DNA of 32,973 bases, taken from assembly GCA_035291645.1 (NCBI GenBank), contig DATDRQ010000011.1:1-32973 (forward strand). The letters are read 5' to 3'. Every line of letters begins with the position of its first letter. The stretch's first letter is position 1. The DNA comes from DATDRQ01 sp035291645 (GTDB taxonomy: Bacteria > Chloroflexota > Anaerolineae > Anaerolineales > UBA4823). The notes beneath the pieces were generated by a model, which was not told where the DNA came from, searched no databases, and saw only the letters and a list, made by a program, of their open reading frames with translations. Below are positions 22,748 to 31,948 of this stretch, one piece after another. Position numbers and translations under genes: made by a program.

Positions 22748-23863
22748 ATGACCTCCTATGCAGTTGAGCTGCGCGATGTAACGAAACAATTTCCAAGCCC
22801 GGGGGGCGGCGAGATTACCGCCGTCGATCACGTCCAGATGCAAATCAACCATGGAGAATTCTTTTCCATGTTGGGGCCATCTGGGTGTGGGAAGACAACT
22901 TCTTTACGTATGATCGCAGGATTTGAATGGCCTACTTCTGGAGAGATCATTATCAACGGAATGCCGGCCGGGCATACGCCCCCGTTCCAAAGACCTGTCA
23001 ACACTGTCTTCCAAAGCTTTGCCTTGTTTCAGCATATGACCGTGTTCGAAAACGTCGCATTCGGTTTGGAAATGGAAAAGGTGCCGAAGGAGGATATCAA
23101 AGGCCGGGTCAAAGCCGCACTGGCAATGGTCCAGCTGTCCGGCATGGAGAACCGAAAGCCCAAGCAGCTCTCCGGCGGACAACAACAACGGGTTGCCCTC
23201 GCACGCGCCCTGATCAAACGACCGGCAGTGCTTTTGCTGGATGAACCGCTCGGCGCTTTGGACCTCAAGCTGCGGAAAGACATGCAGCTCGAATTGAAAG
23301 CGCTTCAAATGCAGGTAGGGATTACATTCGTTTATGTCACACACGATCAAGAGGAAGCGCTGACCATGTCGGACCGGATTGCCGTGATGGACAAGGGCAA
23401 GGTCTTACAAATCGGCAACCCGATCGAAATTTATGAACGGCCGAATTGCCGCTTTGTTGCAGATTTCATCGGTGATTCGAATTTTCTTACCGGTACGGTG
23501 AGAGAACTCGATTCGAAGTCTGTAAAGATTTACTCCAACGATCTCGATCTTGAGATCCTAGGTATTCCTCTTGGCGATATGATAGTTGGGCAATCCGTCG
23601 TCGCTTCAATCCGTCCGGAAAAAATTCGTTTGGAGGATCGACCAGGCGTTGGCCTCAACTTCTTCCAGGCGAAGGTCATCAACACAGCTTATATAGGCTC
23701 GGATACCCGCGTGAACGTACACGCCGGGATGGGAGTGGTATTAAAAATTTGGGAGCAAAACAGGTTTTCTACAATCGATCCTAAAGCATATTATAAGAAC
23801 GGAGAGGATGTATGGGTTCAGCTGGTACCGGAGAACACCCTCATCCTCCCACAGGAGAATTGA
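22748..23863 (+). CDS. potA: Polyamine ABC transporter ATP-binding protein
   Basis: 371 residues, full PotA length. Walker A GPSGCGKT is at 43-50, Q-loop near 88, signature LSGGQQ at 140-145, Walker B LLLDEP at 161-166, and H-loop in YVTHDQEEA. A C-terminal TOBE domain follows (from about 245). AAGGAAGG lies just before the ATG. It couples ATP hydrolysis to import with the two permeases that follow. The 94-base gap from mmsA has no clear terminator, so cotranscription is likely. Confidence 0.95.
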   Translation: MTSYAVELRDVTKQFPSPGGGEITAVDHVQMQINHGEFFSMLGPSGCGKTTSLRMIAGFEWPTSGEIIINGMPAGHTPPFQRPVNTVFQSFALFQHMTVFENVAFGLEMEKVPKEDIKGRVKAALAMVQLSGMENRKPKQLSGGQQQRVALARALIKRPAVLLLDEPLGALDLKLRKDMQLELKALQMQVGITFVYVTHDQEEALTMSDRIAVMDKGKVLQIGNPIEIYERPNCRFVADFIGDSNFLTGTVRELDSKSVKIYSNDLDLEILGIPLGDMIVGQSVVASIRPEKIRLEDRPGVGLNFFQAKVINTAYIGSDTRVNVHAGMGVVLKIWEQNRFSTIDPKAYYKNGEDVWVQLVPENTLILPQEN

Positions 23864-24795
23864 TGTCGAATTTAGAACACGGAGGGCAACCGGTCGTTGG
23901 CATGCACCTCCCGACGAAGAAATTTTCTATCTTGCGGTCGATTCGAGAGAACAAAAGGTCTCAAGGCCTCTTCCTGATTTCCCCGGCTATTCTTTACCTG
24001 CTGGTTTTCCTGATCATACCTTCGATCCTCGTCATCCTATTGAGTTTCATGACGCGCGGACCTTATGGTAACGTCGTATACCGGTTTAATGTGGATAATT
24101 ATCTGCGCCTGATTGACTCTTTATATCTGAGAATCTTATGGTTTTCGCTGGTTGTTGCAGGAATGACCACCGTTTTTACAATCCTGATCGGTTATCCGCT
24201 GGCTTATTATATTGCTCGCTCCCCGGTAAATCAGAGACCAATCCTACTCTTCCTCATTCTGTTACCCTTCTGGACGAATTTCATTATTCGGATTTACGCC
24301 TGGATCATGATTTTGAGGACGGAAGGTCTACTGAATACTTTCCTTCAAAATCTAGGGCTGATTCACTTCCCCCTCGACCTTCTATATACACCAACAGCTG
24401 TATTAATCGGGATGGTGTATGAGTTCTTACCATTTATGGTGCTGCCTCTATATACGTCGTTGGAAAAAATCGAGCTCTCGCAACTGGAAGCCGCAGCCGA
24501 TCTAGGAGCGAGACCGTTTCGGGCGTTCTGGAGAATCACTTTACCTTTAAGTTTTCCAGGCATGATCGCGGGATCAATTCTCGTCTTCATCCCGGCGATG
24601 GGCATGTTTGTTGTCCCTGACCTGATGGGAGGGGCTAAAACTATCCTGGTCGGCAATCTCATCCGCAACCAATTCCTGGTGGCGCGTGACTGGCCTTTCG
24701 GCGCAGCTGCTTCGATGTTGTTACTCATCCTCACGCTTTTCTTTACTTTGTTTTACACCCGCCGGGCGGGCTTTGGCGAGGAATTACTGGTATGA
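23863..24795 (+). CDS. potB: Polyamine ABC transporter permease B
   Basis: 310 residues from the ATG at 23863, which shares one base with the potA stop (TGATG) and has AGGAGA upstream. Six membrane helices are visible, with the EAA loop EAAADLGARPFRAFWRITLP that contacts the ATPase. The first helix follows a 40-residue cytoplasmic segment. It is paired with PotC to make the membrane channel. Confidence 0.94.
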   Translation: MSNLEHGGQPVVGMHLPTKKFSILRSIRENKRSQGLFLISPAILYLLVFLIIPSILVILLSFMTRGPYGNVVYRFNVDNYLRLIDSLYLRILWFSLVVAGMTTVFTILIGYPLAYYIARSPVNQRPILLFLILLPFWTNFIIRIYAWIMILRTEGLLNTFLQNLGLIHFPLDLLYTPTAVLIGMVYEFLPFMVLPLYTSLEKIELSQLEAAADLGARPFRAFWRITLPLSFPGMIAGSILVFIPAMGMFVVPDLMGGAKTILVGNLIRNQFLVARDWPFGAAASMLLLILTLFFTLFYTRRAGFGEELLV

Positions 24796-25577
24796 GCGAG
24801 AAAAAGCCGGCACTCTGGTTGCGAATTACAGCAATCCTTATCTATGCGTACATCTACATCCCGATCTTGATATTAATGATCTTCTCCTTCAACACGCAGA
24901 AACTCAACGTGCGTTGGGAAGGATTCACCTTTCACTGGTATGCACAGTTATTTAGCGATCAGGAGGTAATCCTGGCGACGAGGAATTCCCTGACCATCGC
25001 AATCTTTTCCACGATCATCGCGACTATAATCGGAACGCTGGCGGCGTTAGCGCTTCAGCGGTATCGTTTTCCCGGCTATACTCTTTCAGAATCGACCCTT
25101 TATATACCCGTAATCATTCCGGAAGTGGTGATGGGGATCTCGCTGTTGGCGTTCTTCTCGCTGATTAAATTTTCACTTGGGTTAACGAGTATCACACTAG
25201 CTCATATCGCCTTTAGCATTCCATTTGTCGCCCTCGTCGTGCGAGCTCGCTTACATGGGTTCGATAAATCGATCGAGGAGGCAGCCATGGATCTGGGAGC
25301 AAATGAACTGGTAACGTTTTGGAGAGTAACTTTGCCAACTATCATGCCGGGTGTCTTAGCTGGGGCGCTGCTGGCTTTCACTCTATCACTGGATGATTAT
25401 GTGATTACTTACTTTACCGCCGGACCCGGTTCAACGACGCTGCCCCTGCGCATCTTTTCGATGGTTCGTTTTGCAGTAACACCTAAAGTCAACGCCCTTT
25501 CAACCCTTTGGGTATTATCCGTTTTTATCTTACTGGGCATCGGTCAAATTGTGCAAAGGAGGCAAACGAGAACATAA
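24792..25577 (+). CDS. potC: Polyamine ABC transporter permease C
   Basis: 261 residues, six membrane helices, EAA loop EAAMDLGANELVTFWRVTLP. The ATG overlaps the end of potB by 4 bases (ATGA). SLDDYVITYFTAGPG near the C-terminus is typical of PotC. Confidence 0.94.
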   Translation: MSEKKPALWLRITAILIYAYIYIPILILMIFSFNTQKLNVRWEGFTFHWYAQLFSDQEVILATRNSLTIAIFSTIIATIIGTLAALALQRYRFPGYTLSESTLYIPVIIPEVVMGISLLAFFSLIKFSLGLTSITLAHIAFSIPFVALVVRARLHGFDKSIEEAAMDLGANELVTFWRVTLPTIMPGVLAGALLAFTLSLDDYVITYFTAGPGSTTLPLRIFSMVRFAVTPKVNALSTLWVLSVFILLGIGQIVQRRQTRT

Positions 25578-25632
25578 ATCATCGCTTCCCAAACAAAGAT
25601 GGGCTACCAAACAATCGAGAGGAGAAAATAAG

Positions 25633-26706
25633 ATGAATAAGAACACCTATCGAATCTTCGCGTTGTTGACCACGTGTGCCTTGCTCCTGGTCGCCTGTGG
25701 AGGGCAAACCCAGTCCCAATCGACAGAGTTGAACCTTTATGCCTGGTCAGAATATATACCACAAGCTTTGCTCGATGGTTTTACAGAAGAAACGGGCGTG
25801 AAGGTTAATTACGACACCTATTCCTCTAACGAGGAACTGCTCGCCAAGCTCCAGGCAGGGGCTTCCGGTTATGACGTGATCATTCCAAGCGATTACACGG
25901 TGACGATCATGGCTAAACAGGATCTGCTCGAAGAGCTGGACCTGACCAAGATTCCAAATTACGCAAACATCTCTGACGAATTTAAGAATCGGGATTTCGA
26001 CCCGGGGAATAAGCACAGCATCCCATACCAGTGGGGTACTGTCGGACTCGCCATCGACCGAGATAAGGTTACCCAGCCGATCTCGAAGTGGGCCGATCTG
26101 TGGGATCCGGCGTACGAAAGCCGTGTGGTCCTATTGGATGATGAGCGGGAAGTTCTAGGCATGGTCCTTCAAACGCTCGGGTACGATAAAAACTCGACGA
26201 ATGAAGCCGAGCTGGAGGCAGCCAAGGCGAAGCTCATCGAGCTGATGCCCAACGTCCGCTTGTTCGACAGTGACAGTCCCAAGACGGCTCTCCTGGCAGG
26301 GGAAGTGTCGTTGGGGCATACCTGGAATGGCGAGGCTGCGATCGCTCACAGCGAAAATCCTTCTATCGATTACATTTGCCCGGAAGAGGGCTGCGGGATT
26401 TGGATCGACAACCTGGCCATACCGAAAGGTGCGCCTCATGCGGATGCCGCTCTGGCATTTATTAATTATGTACTCTCACCGGAAGCCAGCGTCCTGATCA
26501 CCAAAGAATTTCCTTATTCGAATCCGAATAAAGCGGCTCTGGATTATCTAAAGACCTCTGATCCGGAGGCGTATGACGCCTACATGGGGTTTGCAGCGAC
26601 GAACCCTTCAATAGAGGACGTTCAAAATGCAAAGCCAGTAATAGACGTAGGTGAGGCGACGGCTCTCTGGGATCGCATCTGGACCGAGGTGAAGGGAGGC
26701 GAGTGA
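25633..26706 (+). CDS. potD: Polyamine-binding lipoprotein of the ABC importer
   Basis: 357 residues from the ATG at 25633, with AGAGGAGA upstream. A lipoprotein signal ends LLLVAC, placing the lipid-modified Cys at 22. Residues corresponding to the polyamine site of E. coli PotD are present: W38 and Y41 (YAWSEY), S86 and Y88 (PSDY), D170 and E173 (LDDEREV), W231 (HTWNGEA), W257 and D259 (IWIDNLA), and Y295. This strongly favours spermidine/putrescine-type ligands over the iron or sugar ligands of related binding proteins. Transporter genes and this gene form one operon. Confidence 0.95.
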   Translation: MNKNTYRIFALLTTCALLLVACGGQTQSQSTELNLYAWSEYIPQALLDGFTEETGVKVNYDTYSSNEELLAKLQAGASGYDVIIPSDYTVTIMAKQDLLEELDLTKIPNYANISDEFKNRDFDPGNKHSIPYQWGTVGLAIDRDKVTQPISKWADLWDPAYESRVVLLDDEREVLGMVLQTLGYDKNSTNEAELEAAKAKLIELMPNVRLFDSDSPKTALLAGEVSLGHTWNGEAAIAHSENPSIDYICPEEGCGIWIDNLAIPKGAPHADAALAFINYVLSPEASVLITKEFPYSNPNKAALDYLKTSDPEAYDAYMGFAATNPSIEDVQNAKPVIDVGEATALWDRIWTEVKGGE

Positions 26707-26710
26707 AAAA

Positions 26711-27916
26711 ATGAAGATCCTGCTGGTTGGTGTTGGCGGTGTTGGCGAGGCGATCGCCAACATCGCCATTTCTCGATCCTGGGTGGATACGATCGTTCTC
26801 AGTGATTACAATCTGGGCAGGGCGAAGGAAGTCCAGGGAAAACTGGATGGACCGGTTCGCTTTCCGGTTGAACGAGTAGATGCGTCCGACCAGGCTCAAC
26901 TCGAGGCGCTGGCTCGCAAGTATCGCCCAGATCTCATCATGAACGCCTGCGACCCATCCATGAATGTGCCTATATTCGAGGCAGCTTTCAATTACGGTTG
27001 TAATTACATGGATATGGCCATGTCGCTCTCCGAGCTGCATCCTACGCAGCCTTACCACCTGCCAGGGGTTATGCTGGGTGATTACCAGTTTGCGCGACAC
27101 GAAGAATGGTCGAAGAAGAGGTTACTAGCATTGGTCGGGATGGGGGTTGAACCAGGCATGTCGGACGTATTTGCCCGCTATGCGTGCGATCATTTATTCG
27201 ACCAGATCGAGGAGATTGGTGTCCGCGATGGAGCCAATCTGGAAGTGAAAGGGTACGAGTTTGCGCCCAATTTTTCGATCTGGACGACAATCGAAGAATG
27301 CCTGAATCCTCCACTTGTATGGGAGGTGGATAGAGGCTGGTATACTACGGAACCGTTTTCAGAACCGGAGATCTTCGATTTTCCTGAGGGGATTGGACCT
27401 ATCGAGTGCGTCAACGTCGAACACGAAGAGGTGGTTTTAATCCCCCGACGCATTGCCTGCCAAAGAGTCACGTTCAAATATGGGCTTGGTGATAAGTTCA
27501 TTGATATTCTAAAGACACTCAAGACCCTCGGCCTGGATAAGAAAGAACCGATTGAGGTGAAAGGTGTAATGGTTGCACCCCGGGATGTGGTGGCAGCTTC
27601 CTTGCCCGATCCTGCGCATCTTGGCGATCTCATGTTTGGAAAAACTTGTGCAGGCATCTGGGTGAAAGGGTTCAAAAATGGCAATCCACGGGAAGTGTAT
27701 ATTTACCAGGTCGCCGATAATGAAACTTGCATGAAGAAATTCAAGGTCCAGGCTGTGGTAGCGCAAACAGCCTTTAACGCCGTGATTGCGTGGGATCTCA
27801 TCAACAGTGGCGCCTGGAGTGGTACAGGGGTTCAAGGGCCAGAATCATTCGATGCTGTTCCATTTATGGATAAAATGGAAGAATATGGGTTTCCGTACAA
27901 GATTCGAGAGATGTAA
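26711..27916 (+). CDS. Saccharopine-dehydrogenase-family enzyme, carboxynorspermidine-dehydrogenase-like
   Basis: 401 residues. The N-terminal Rossmann motif VGVGGVGEA binds NAD(P), DLIMNACDPSMNVPIFEA and GMGVEPGMSDVFARYA are typical of the Saccharop_dh fold, and the C-terminal catalytic part has GKTCAGIWVKGFKNGNPREVYIY. Length and order fit saccharopine reductase, lysine dehydrogenase and carboxynorspermidine dehydrogenase, all of which make or break a secondary amine. Directly behind potD (4-base gap), a polyamine substrate is the simplest reading; this is inference. Confidence 0.82.
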   Translation: MKILLVGVGGVGEAIANIAISRSWVDTIVLSDYNLGRAKEVQGKLDGPVRFPVERVDASDQAQLEALARKYRPDLIMNACDPSMNVPIFEAAFNYGCNYMDMAMSLSELHPTQPYHLPGVMLGDYQFARHEEWSKKRLLALVGMGVEPGMSDVFARYACDHLFDQIEEIGVRDGANLEVKGYEFAPNFSIWTTIEECLNPPLVWEVDRGWYTTEPFSEPEIFDFPEGIGPIECVNVEHEEVVLIPRRIACQRVTFKYGLGDKFIDILKTLKTLGLDKKEPIEVKGVMVAPRDVVAASLPDPAHLGDLMFGKTCAGIWVKGFKNGNPREVYIYQVADNETCMKKFKVQAVVAQTAFNAVIAWDLINSGAWSGTGVQGPESFDAVPFMDKMEEYGFPYKIREM

Positions 27917-27952
27917 ACTACCGTTTAACGACCTATCTCTTAGGAGGTAAAG

Positions 27953-29866
27953 ATGGCTTTCGGTTATACAGGAAAAATCCTGCACGTTGACCTCACGGGT
28001 AGTTCCCTGCAGGTAGAAGAGCCTCCGGAGGCATTTTACCGGATGTACATGGGTGGCAGTGCGATGGGCCTGTACTATATCCTGCGGGATATGCCGGCGG
28101 GAGCGGACCCGCTTTCCCCAGAGAGTGTGCTCACCTTGATGCTCAGCGTCACCACCGGTGCGCCGATCTCCGGTCAGAGCCGGATGAACGCCAATGCAAA
28201 GTCCCCGGTGAGCGGTGGGATCGGGGATTCACAAGCCGGCGGCTTTTTCCCGGCCGAGCTGAAGTTTGCCGGATTCGACGGCATCGTTATCAAGGGAAAA
28301 TCCCCGAAACCCGTCTATTTGTCAATCTTACACGGCGAAGCCGAGCTGCATGATGCCAGCCACCTGATGGGCAAAGTTACCGGCGAGGTCGATGCCCTCT
28401 TGAAGCAGGAAATTGGAGACCCGAAAGCTGAAGTCCTGCAATACGGACCGGCCGCGGAAAATGGCGTGCTGTTCTCCAGCCTGGTAAACATGGCTAACCG
28501 CAACAACGGCCGCACAGGCATGGGATTGGTCATGGCAAGCAAGAAGCTCAAAGCCGTCGTGGTACGCGGCAAACAACGCGTGAAGTTGGCTGATTCCGCA
28601 GCTCTGGCGGCGCTCAACAAGACCGGTCCGAAGCTGATGCCGGATAACCCGGATGTGGACGGGTTATATCAATATGGGACGGCCAGCGTCCTGATGTTCC
28701 AGAATACGATCGGCAGCCTCCCGACCCAGAATTACAACGCCGGCCAGTTCGAGAACGCTGAGCCGATCAGCGGAGAGGTCATGACTGAGACGGTCCTGAA
28801 AGGCCGGGATACCTGCTACGCCTGCGTCGTCCGGTGCAAACGGGTGGTCGAAATCAAAGAAGGGCCATATAAGGTCGATCCTATCTACGGCGGGCCAGAG
28901 TACGAGACGCTCAGCACCTTTGGTTCTTATTGCGGGATCGACGATCTGGCTGCAATATCCTACGCCAATGAAATCTGCAACAAATACGCGGTAGACACGA
29001 TCAGCTGTGGTGCGACCATCGCCTTTGCCATGGAATGCTTCGAGAAGGGGATCATTGGGCTGGAACAGACTGGCGGGATAAACCTGAATTTCGGGAACGC
29101 CCCTGCAATGATCAAGGTACTCGAGCAGATCGTTACGAACAGTGGAGCTCTCGGCCCGATCCTATCGCAGGGATCGGCCCGTGCGGCCAAGGTTTGGGGA
29201 CCGGAAGCAGAGGCTTGCGTGATAACAGTCAAGGGACAGGAAGCTCCGGCGCACATGCCGCAGGCAAAGAAGTCCCTGGCTGTCATCTATGCAGTCAATC
29301 CCTTCGGAGCAGACCACCAATCGAGCGAGCACGATCCCATGTACGAAGAGGGCGCAGCAGACCTGTATTTGGAGCGTCTGGCGGACCTGGGCCTGAAAGA
29401 TCCTCCACCAGCGGGTAGTCTGGGACAGGAAAAAGTCCGTTTCGCTGCGTATAGCCAAATATTTTACAGCCTTTTAGACTCCCTCGAACTTTGCCAGTTT
29501 GTCTGGGGGCCTGCCTGGACCTTATACGGTCCTCGAGAACTCGTAAGCTTTGTACGGGCCGTTACAGGCTGGGATGTAAGTATCCAGGAGCTGGTAATGG
29601 TAGGTGAACGCCGGCTAAATCTGCTGCGGGTGTTCAATGCGCGTGAAGGACTCTCGCGAAAAGATGACAAGCTGCCAAAGAAATTCTTCAAGCCCTTGCT
29701 GGGGACAGGTCCAACTGCACAGACTGCCTTAGATCCGGCTGAAATCGAGGCTGCGCTGGATCTCTACTTCGATATCGTTGGCTGGACACGCGATGGTATT
29801 CCTACTGCGGAAAAAATGCAAGAACTGGACATCGGATGGGCAGCTGAATACCTCCCAAGGGGCTGA
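27953..29866 (+). CDS. aor: Tungsten aldehyde:ferredoxin oxidoreductase
   Basis: 637 residues, with AGGAGGT before the ATG. N-terminal YTGKILHVDLTG and the YMGGSAMGLYYIL block start the tungstopterin domain. C288, C291 and C295 (TCYACVVRC) with a distant C514 (LELCQF) are the four ligands of the 4Fe-4S cluster, at the spacing known for AOR. The enzyme oxidises aldehydes to acids and passes electrons to ferredoxin, and needs strict anaerobiosis. In this block it can take aldehydes made by the aminotransferases. No separate ferredoxin gene is adjacent. Confidence 0.94.
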   Translation: MAFGYTGKILHVDLTGSSLQVEEPPEAFYRMYMGGSAMGLYYILRDMPAGADPLSPESVLTLMLSVTTGAPISGQSRMNANAKSPVSGGIGDSQAGGFFPAELKFAGFDGIVIKGKSPKPVYLSILHGEAELHDASHLMGKVTGEVDALLKQEIGDPKAEVLQYGPAAENGVLFSSLVNMANRNNGRTGMGLVMASKKLKAVVVRGKQRVKLADSAALAALNKTGPKLMPDNPDVDGLYQYGTASVLMFQNTIGSLPTQNYNAGQFENAEPISGEVMTETVLKGRDTCYACVVRCKRVVEIKEGPYKVDPIYGGPEYETLSTFGSYCGIDDLAAISYANEICNKYAVDTISCGATIAFAMECFEKGIIGLEQTGGINLNFGNAPAMIKVLEQIVTNSGALGPILSQGSARAAKVWGPEAEACVITVKGQEAPAHMPQAKKSLAVIYAVNPFGADHQSSEHDPMYEEGAADLYLERLADLGLKDPPPAGSLGQEKVRFAAYSQIFYSLLDSLELCQFVWGPAWTLYGPRELVSFVRAVTGWDVSIQELVMVGERRLNLLRVFNAREGLSRKDDKLPKKFFKPLLGTGPTAQTALDPAEIEAALDLYFDIVGWTRDGIPTAEKMQELDIGWAAEYLPRG

Positions 29867-29966
29867 TCATAACCTTCTTAACAAATAAAAATGGATTCAG
29901 GAGATGGCTGGTGTCCTGACCTGTTGGATCGGCCAGGACGACGCTATTCACATCGAATGGAATAAT

Positions 29967-31241
29967 ATGGACGACCTAAAGAAAGCCCTCCCTTATGTTT
30001 CTCCTGTTTGGACTCGTTATACGCCGATTATTGCCGCCAGGGGGGAAGGCACCATTCTTTACGACGAAAACGGAAGGGAATACCTCGACTTCACCTGTGG
30101 GATCGGCGTTACGAATACAGGTCACTGCCATCCTCGGGTGGTGGCTGCCATCCGTGAGCAGGCCGGTTTGCTCCTGCACGGGCAGGTGAATATCGTTTTT
30201 CACCGACCACTTCTAGAGCTGATCAACGAGCTGCGTACTATTCTCCCTCAGGAAATCGATGGCTTCTACTTCAGCAATTCCGGGGCGGAGGCCATCGAGG
30301 GGGCTATGAAGCTAGCCAGGGCTGCCACTGGCAGGCCGAACATCATCGTGTTCCAGGGAAGTTTCCACGGGCGAACGGTGGGTACGATGTCGCTGACGAC
30401 TTCGAAGACCATCTACCGGGCAGGATACCAGCCGCTCATGCCTGGAGTCTTCGTCGCTCCATTTCCATATGCTTATCGGTATGGTTGGGATGAGGAAGAA
30501 ACGAGCCGCTGGTGCCTGGAAGAGCTCGAGTACCTGTTCATCTCCCAGACGGCTCCCCAGGAAACCGCCGCGATCCTGGTGGAAACAGTCCTGGGTGAAG
30601 GTGGTTACGTGCCTCCTCCAGTTAGCTTCTTAAAAGGTCTGCATGAGATTTGTGACCGGAATAATATTTTATTGATTCTCGATGAGATCCAATCTGGTTA
30701 TGGACGTACCGGGCGCTGGTTCGCCTTCGAGCATTATGGGATCGTTCCGGACATCATGACGGTTGCCAAAGGGTTGGCGTCCGGATTGCCCCTTTCTGGT
30801 GTTTTTAGCCGGAGGGAGCTGATGGACAGTTGGACGCCCGGCTCACACGGCGGGACATACGGCGGCAACGCGGTGGCTGTTGCGGCTGCTGTTGCGACGA
30901 TCCATGCAATGCGCGATGATCGCATGCTGGAGAACGCCCAGGCGCGCGGTGTTCAATTGATGACTGGACTGCGGCATTTGCAGGAAGAATATCCGGTTAT
31001 CGGGGACGTGCGCGGCTTAGGATTGATGATCGGCGCCGAGTTCCGTACACCCGATCGCCAGCCCGATAAGACCACAGCAAAAGAAATCGTCCATGCTTGC
31101 CTGGATCGCGGCTTACTACTGTTGACTTGTGGACCCTGGGACAATACGATCCGCTGGATCCCACCCCTGGTGGTGACAGATAGCCAGGTGAATCAGGCTC
31201 TGGACATTTTTCGGCAGTCGATAGTAGACGTTATCGGGTAA
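29967..31241 (+). CDS. Class III aminotransferase, 4-aminobutyrate/omega-amino acid type
   Basis: 424 residues from the ATG at 29967, chosen because MDDLKKALPYVSPVWTRY matches the usual N-terminus; an in-frame ATG at 29904 adds 21 unusual residues and has AGGAG too close to work. GFYFSNSGAEAIEGAMKLARAATGR, FQGSFHGRTVGTMSLT, LLILDEIQSGYGRTGRWFAFEHYG and K268 (TVAKGLASGLPL) give the fold and PLP lysine. GABA, putrescine-derived or 5-aminovalerate donors are likely. It ends the amine block, 100 bases after aor. Confidence 0.9.
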   Translation: MDDLKKALPYVSPVWTRYTPIIAARGEGTILYDENGREYLDFTCGIGVTNTGHCHPRVVAAIREQAGLLLHGQVNIVFHRPLLELINELRTILPQEIDGFYFSNSGAEAIEGAMKLARAATGRPNIIVFQGSFHGRTVGTMSLTTSKTIYRAGYQPLMPGVFVAPFPYAYRYGWDEEETSRWCLEELEYLFISQTAPQETAAILVETVLGEGGYVPPPVSFLKGLHEICDRNNILLILDEIQSGYGRTGRWFAFEHYGIVPDIMTVAKGLASGLPLSGVFSRRELMDSWTPGSHGGTYGGNAVAVAAAVATIHAMRDDRMLENAQARGVQLMTGLRHLQEEYPVIGDVRGLGLMIGAEFRTPDRQPDKTTAKEIVHACLDRGLLLLTCGPWDNTIRWIPPLVVTDSQVNQALDIFRQSIVDVIG

Positions 31242-31270
31242 TTCTGTGAGATCAGAATAAGTTTTTACTT

Positions 31271-31303
31271 GGTCTCCGGGCTAGGTGCAAGGATTCGGAG
31301 ACC
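31271..31303. other. Long hairpin after the amine block
   Basis: GGTCTCCG (31271-31278) and CGGAGACC (31296-31303) form a perfect 8-bp stem with a 17-base loop and no T run. It may be a 3'-protecting or processing structure. The rest of 31242-31428 holds only this and the terminator. Confidence 0.6.
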
Positions 31304-31324
31304 TCCTATCAATAAAGTAATAAT

Positions 31325-31353
31325 CCGGCTTGTTTTCTAAAGCCGGAAATTTT
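31325..31353 (+). terminator. Terminator of the amine block
   Basis: CCGGCTT (31325-31331) and AAGCCGG (31340-31346) form a 7-bp stem with an 8-base loop, followed by AAATTTT. It closes the long rightward transcript and faces the leftward gene ending at 31429. Confidence 0.7.
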
Positions 31354-31428
31354 AATCAGGTTAAGTTGGGCGCGGTTTCCGGACCACACGTAAGGATGCG
31401 ACCGTCGAACCAAAAAAGAAACAAGAAT

Positions 31429-31872
31429 TTAGTTGCGAACCTGGCTTGTTTTCAATTCCCTCTGGCTGATGAAAAACCAGGTGATCACGATCACAACCAC
31501 GATAAGCATAGCTCCAAAAACAATCGAAAAATTTGTGGAGGTGTTTTGAGGGGGGATTAACTGTGGAGTCAGGGTTGGAGTTGGGATTTCAGTTGTTTGG
31601 GGGGTGATCGTTTGTGCTTGAACGTCCTGGGAAGATAGCGAACGATCTCCATCCTGTTTGACAACCGGGAGGATGACCACCTGGGAAGGATTTGGAATTG
31701 CTGAAGGGGTCCGGACGGGCGTCGATTCGATCTGCCATATGTCGGTCTTATAGGAGTCCTGGGGGCTAGGGACACCAAGAACGGAAAAGGTATGTGTGAA
31801 GGTATGTGTGATCGAAGCTCCGGGCAGGAGGATTAACAGCCCGAATAGGATTCTTTGAAATTGAATACTCAT
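31429..31872 (-). CDS. Exported Pro/Thr-rich protein with C-terminal membrane anchor
   Basis: 147 residues. An N-terminal hydrophobic segment (ILFGLLILLPGASITHTF) looks like a signal peptide or anchor. A low-complexity Pro/Thr/Ser/Gln region follows (for example TTEIPTPTLTPQLIPP), then one membrane helix (FSIVFGAMLIVVVIVITWFFI) and a basic tail. The layout resembles the linker and anchor of the SH3-domain protein at 3923-4546 but lacks the SH3 domain. Function is unknown; a surface stalk or spacer is conceivable. Confidence 0.7.
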   Translation of the reverse strand: MSIQFQRILFGLLILLPGASITHTFTHTFSVLGVPSPQDSYKTDIWQIESTPVRTPSAIPNPSQVVILPVVKQDGDRSLSSQDVQAQTITPQTTEIPTPTLTPQLIPPQNTSTNFSIVFGAMLIVVVIVITWFFISQRELKTSQVRN

Positions 31873-31948
31873 CCGTTTTTCGTTGACCCGGTTATTGATT
31901 CATCGAGCCTTCGATCCGGAATTTTCCAAATCAAGTTATATCTGGAGG

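Noticed and set aside
31271..31303. Intrinsic terminator
   Set aside because: The 8-bp stem is perfect, but the loop is long and no T run follows; the stem at 31325-31353 is the better terminator.
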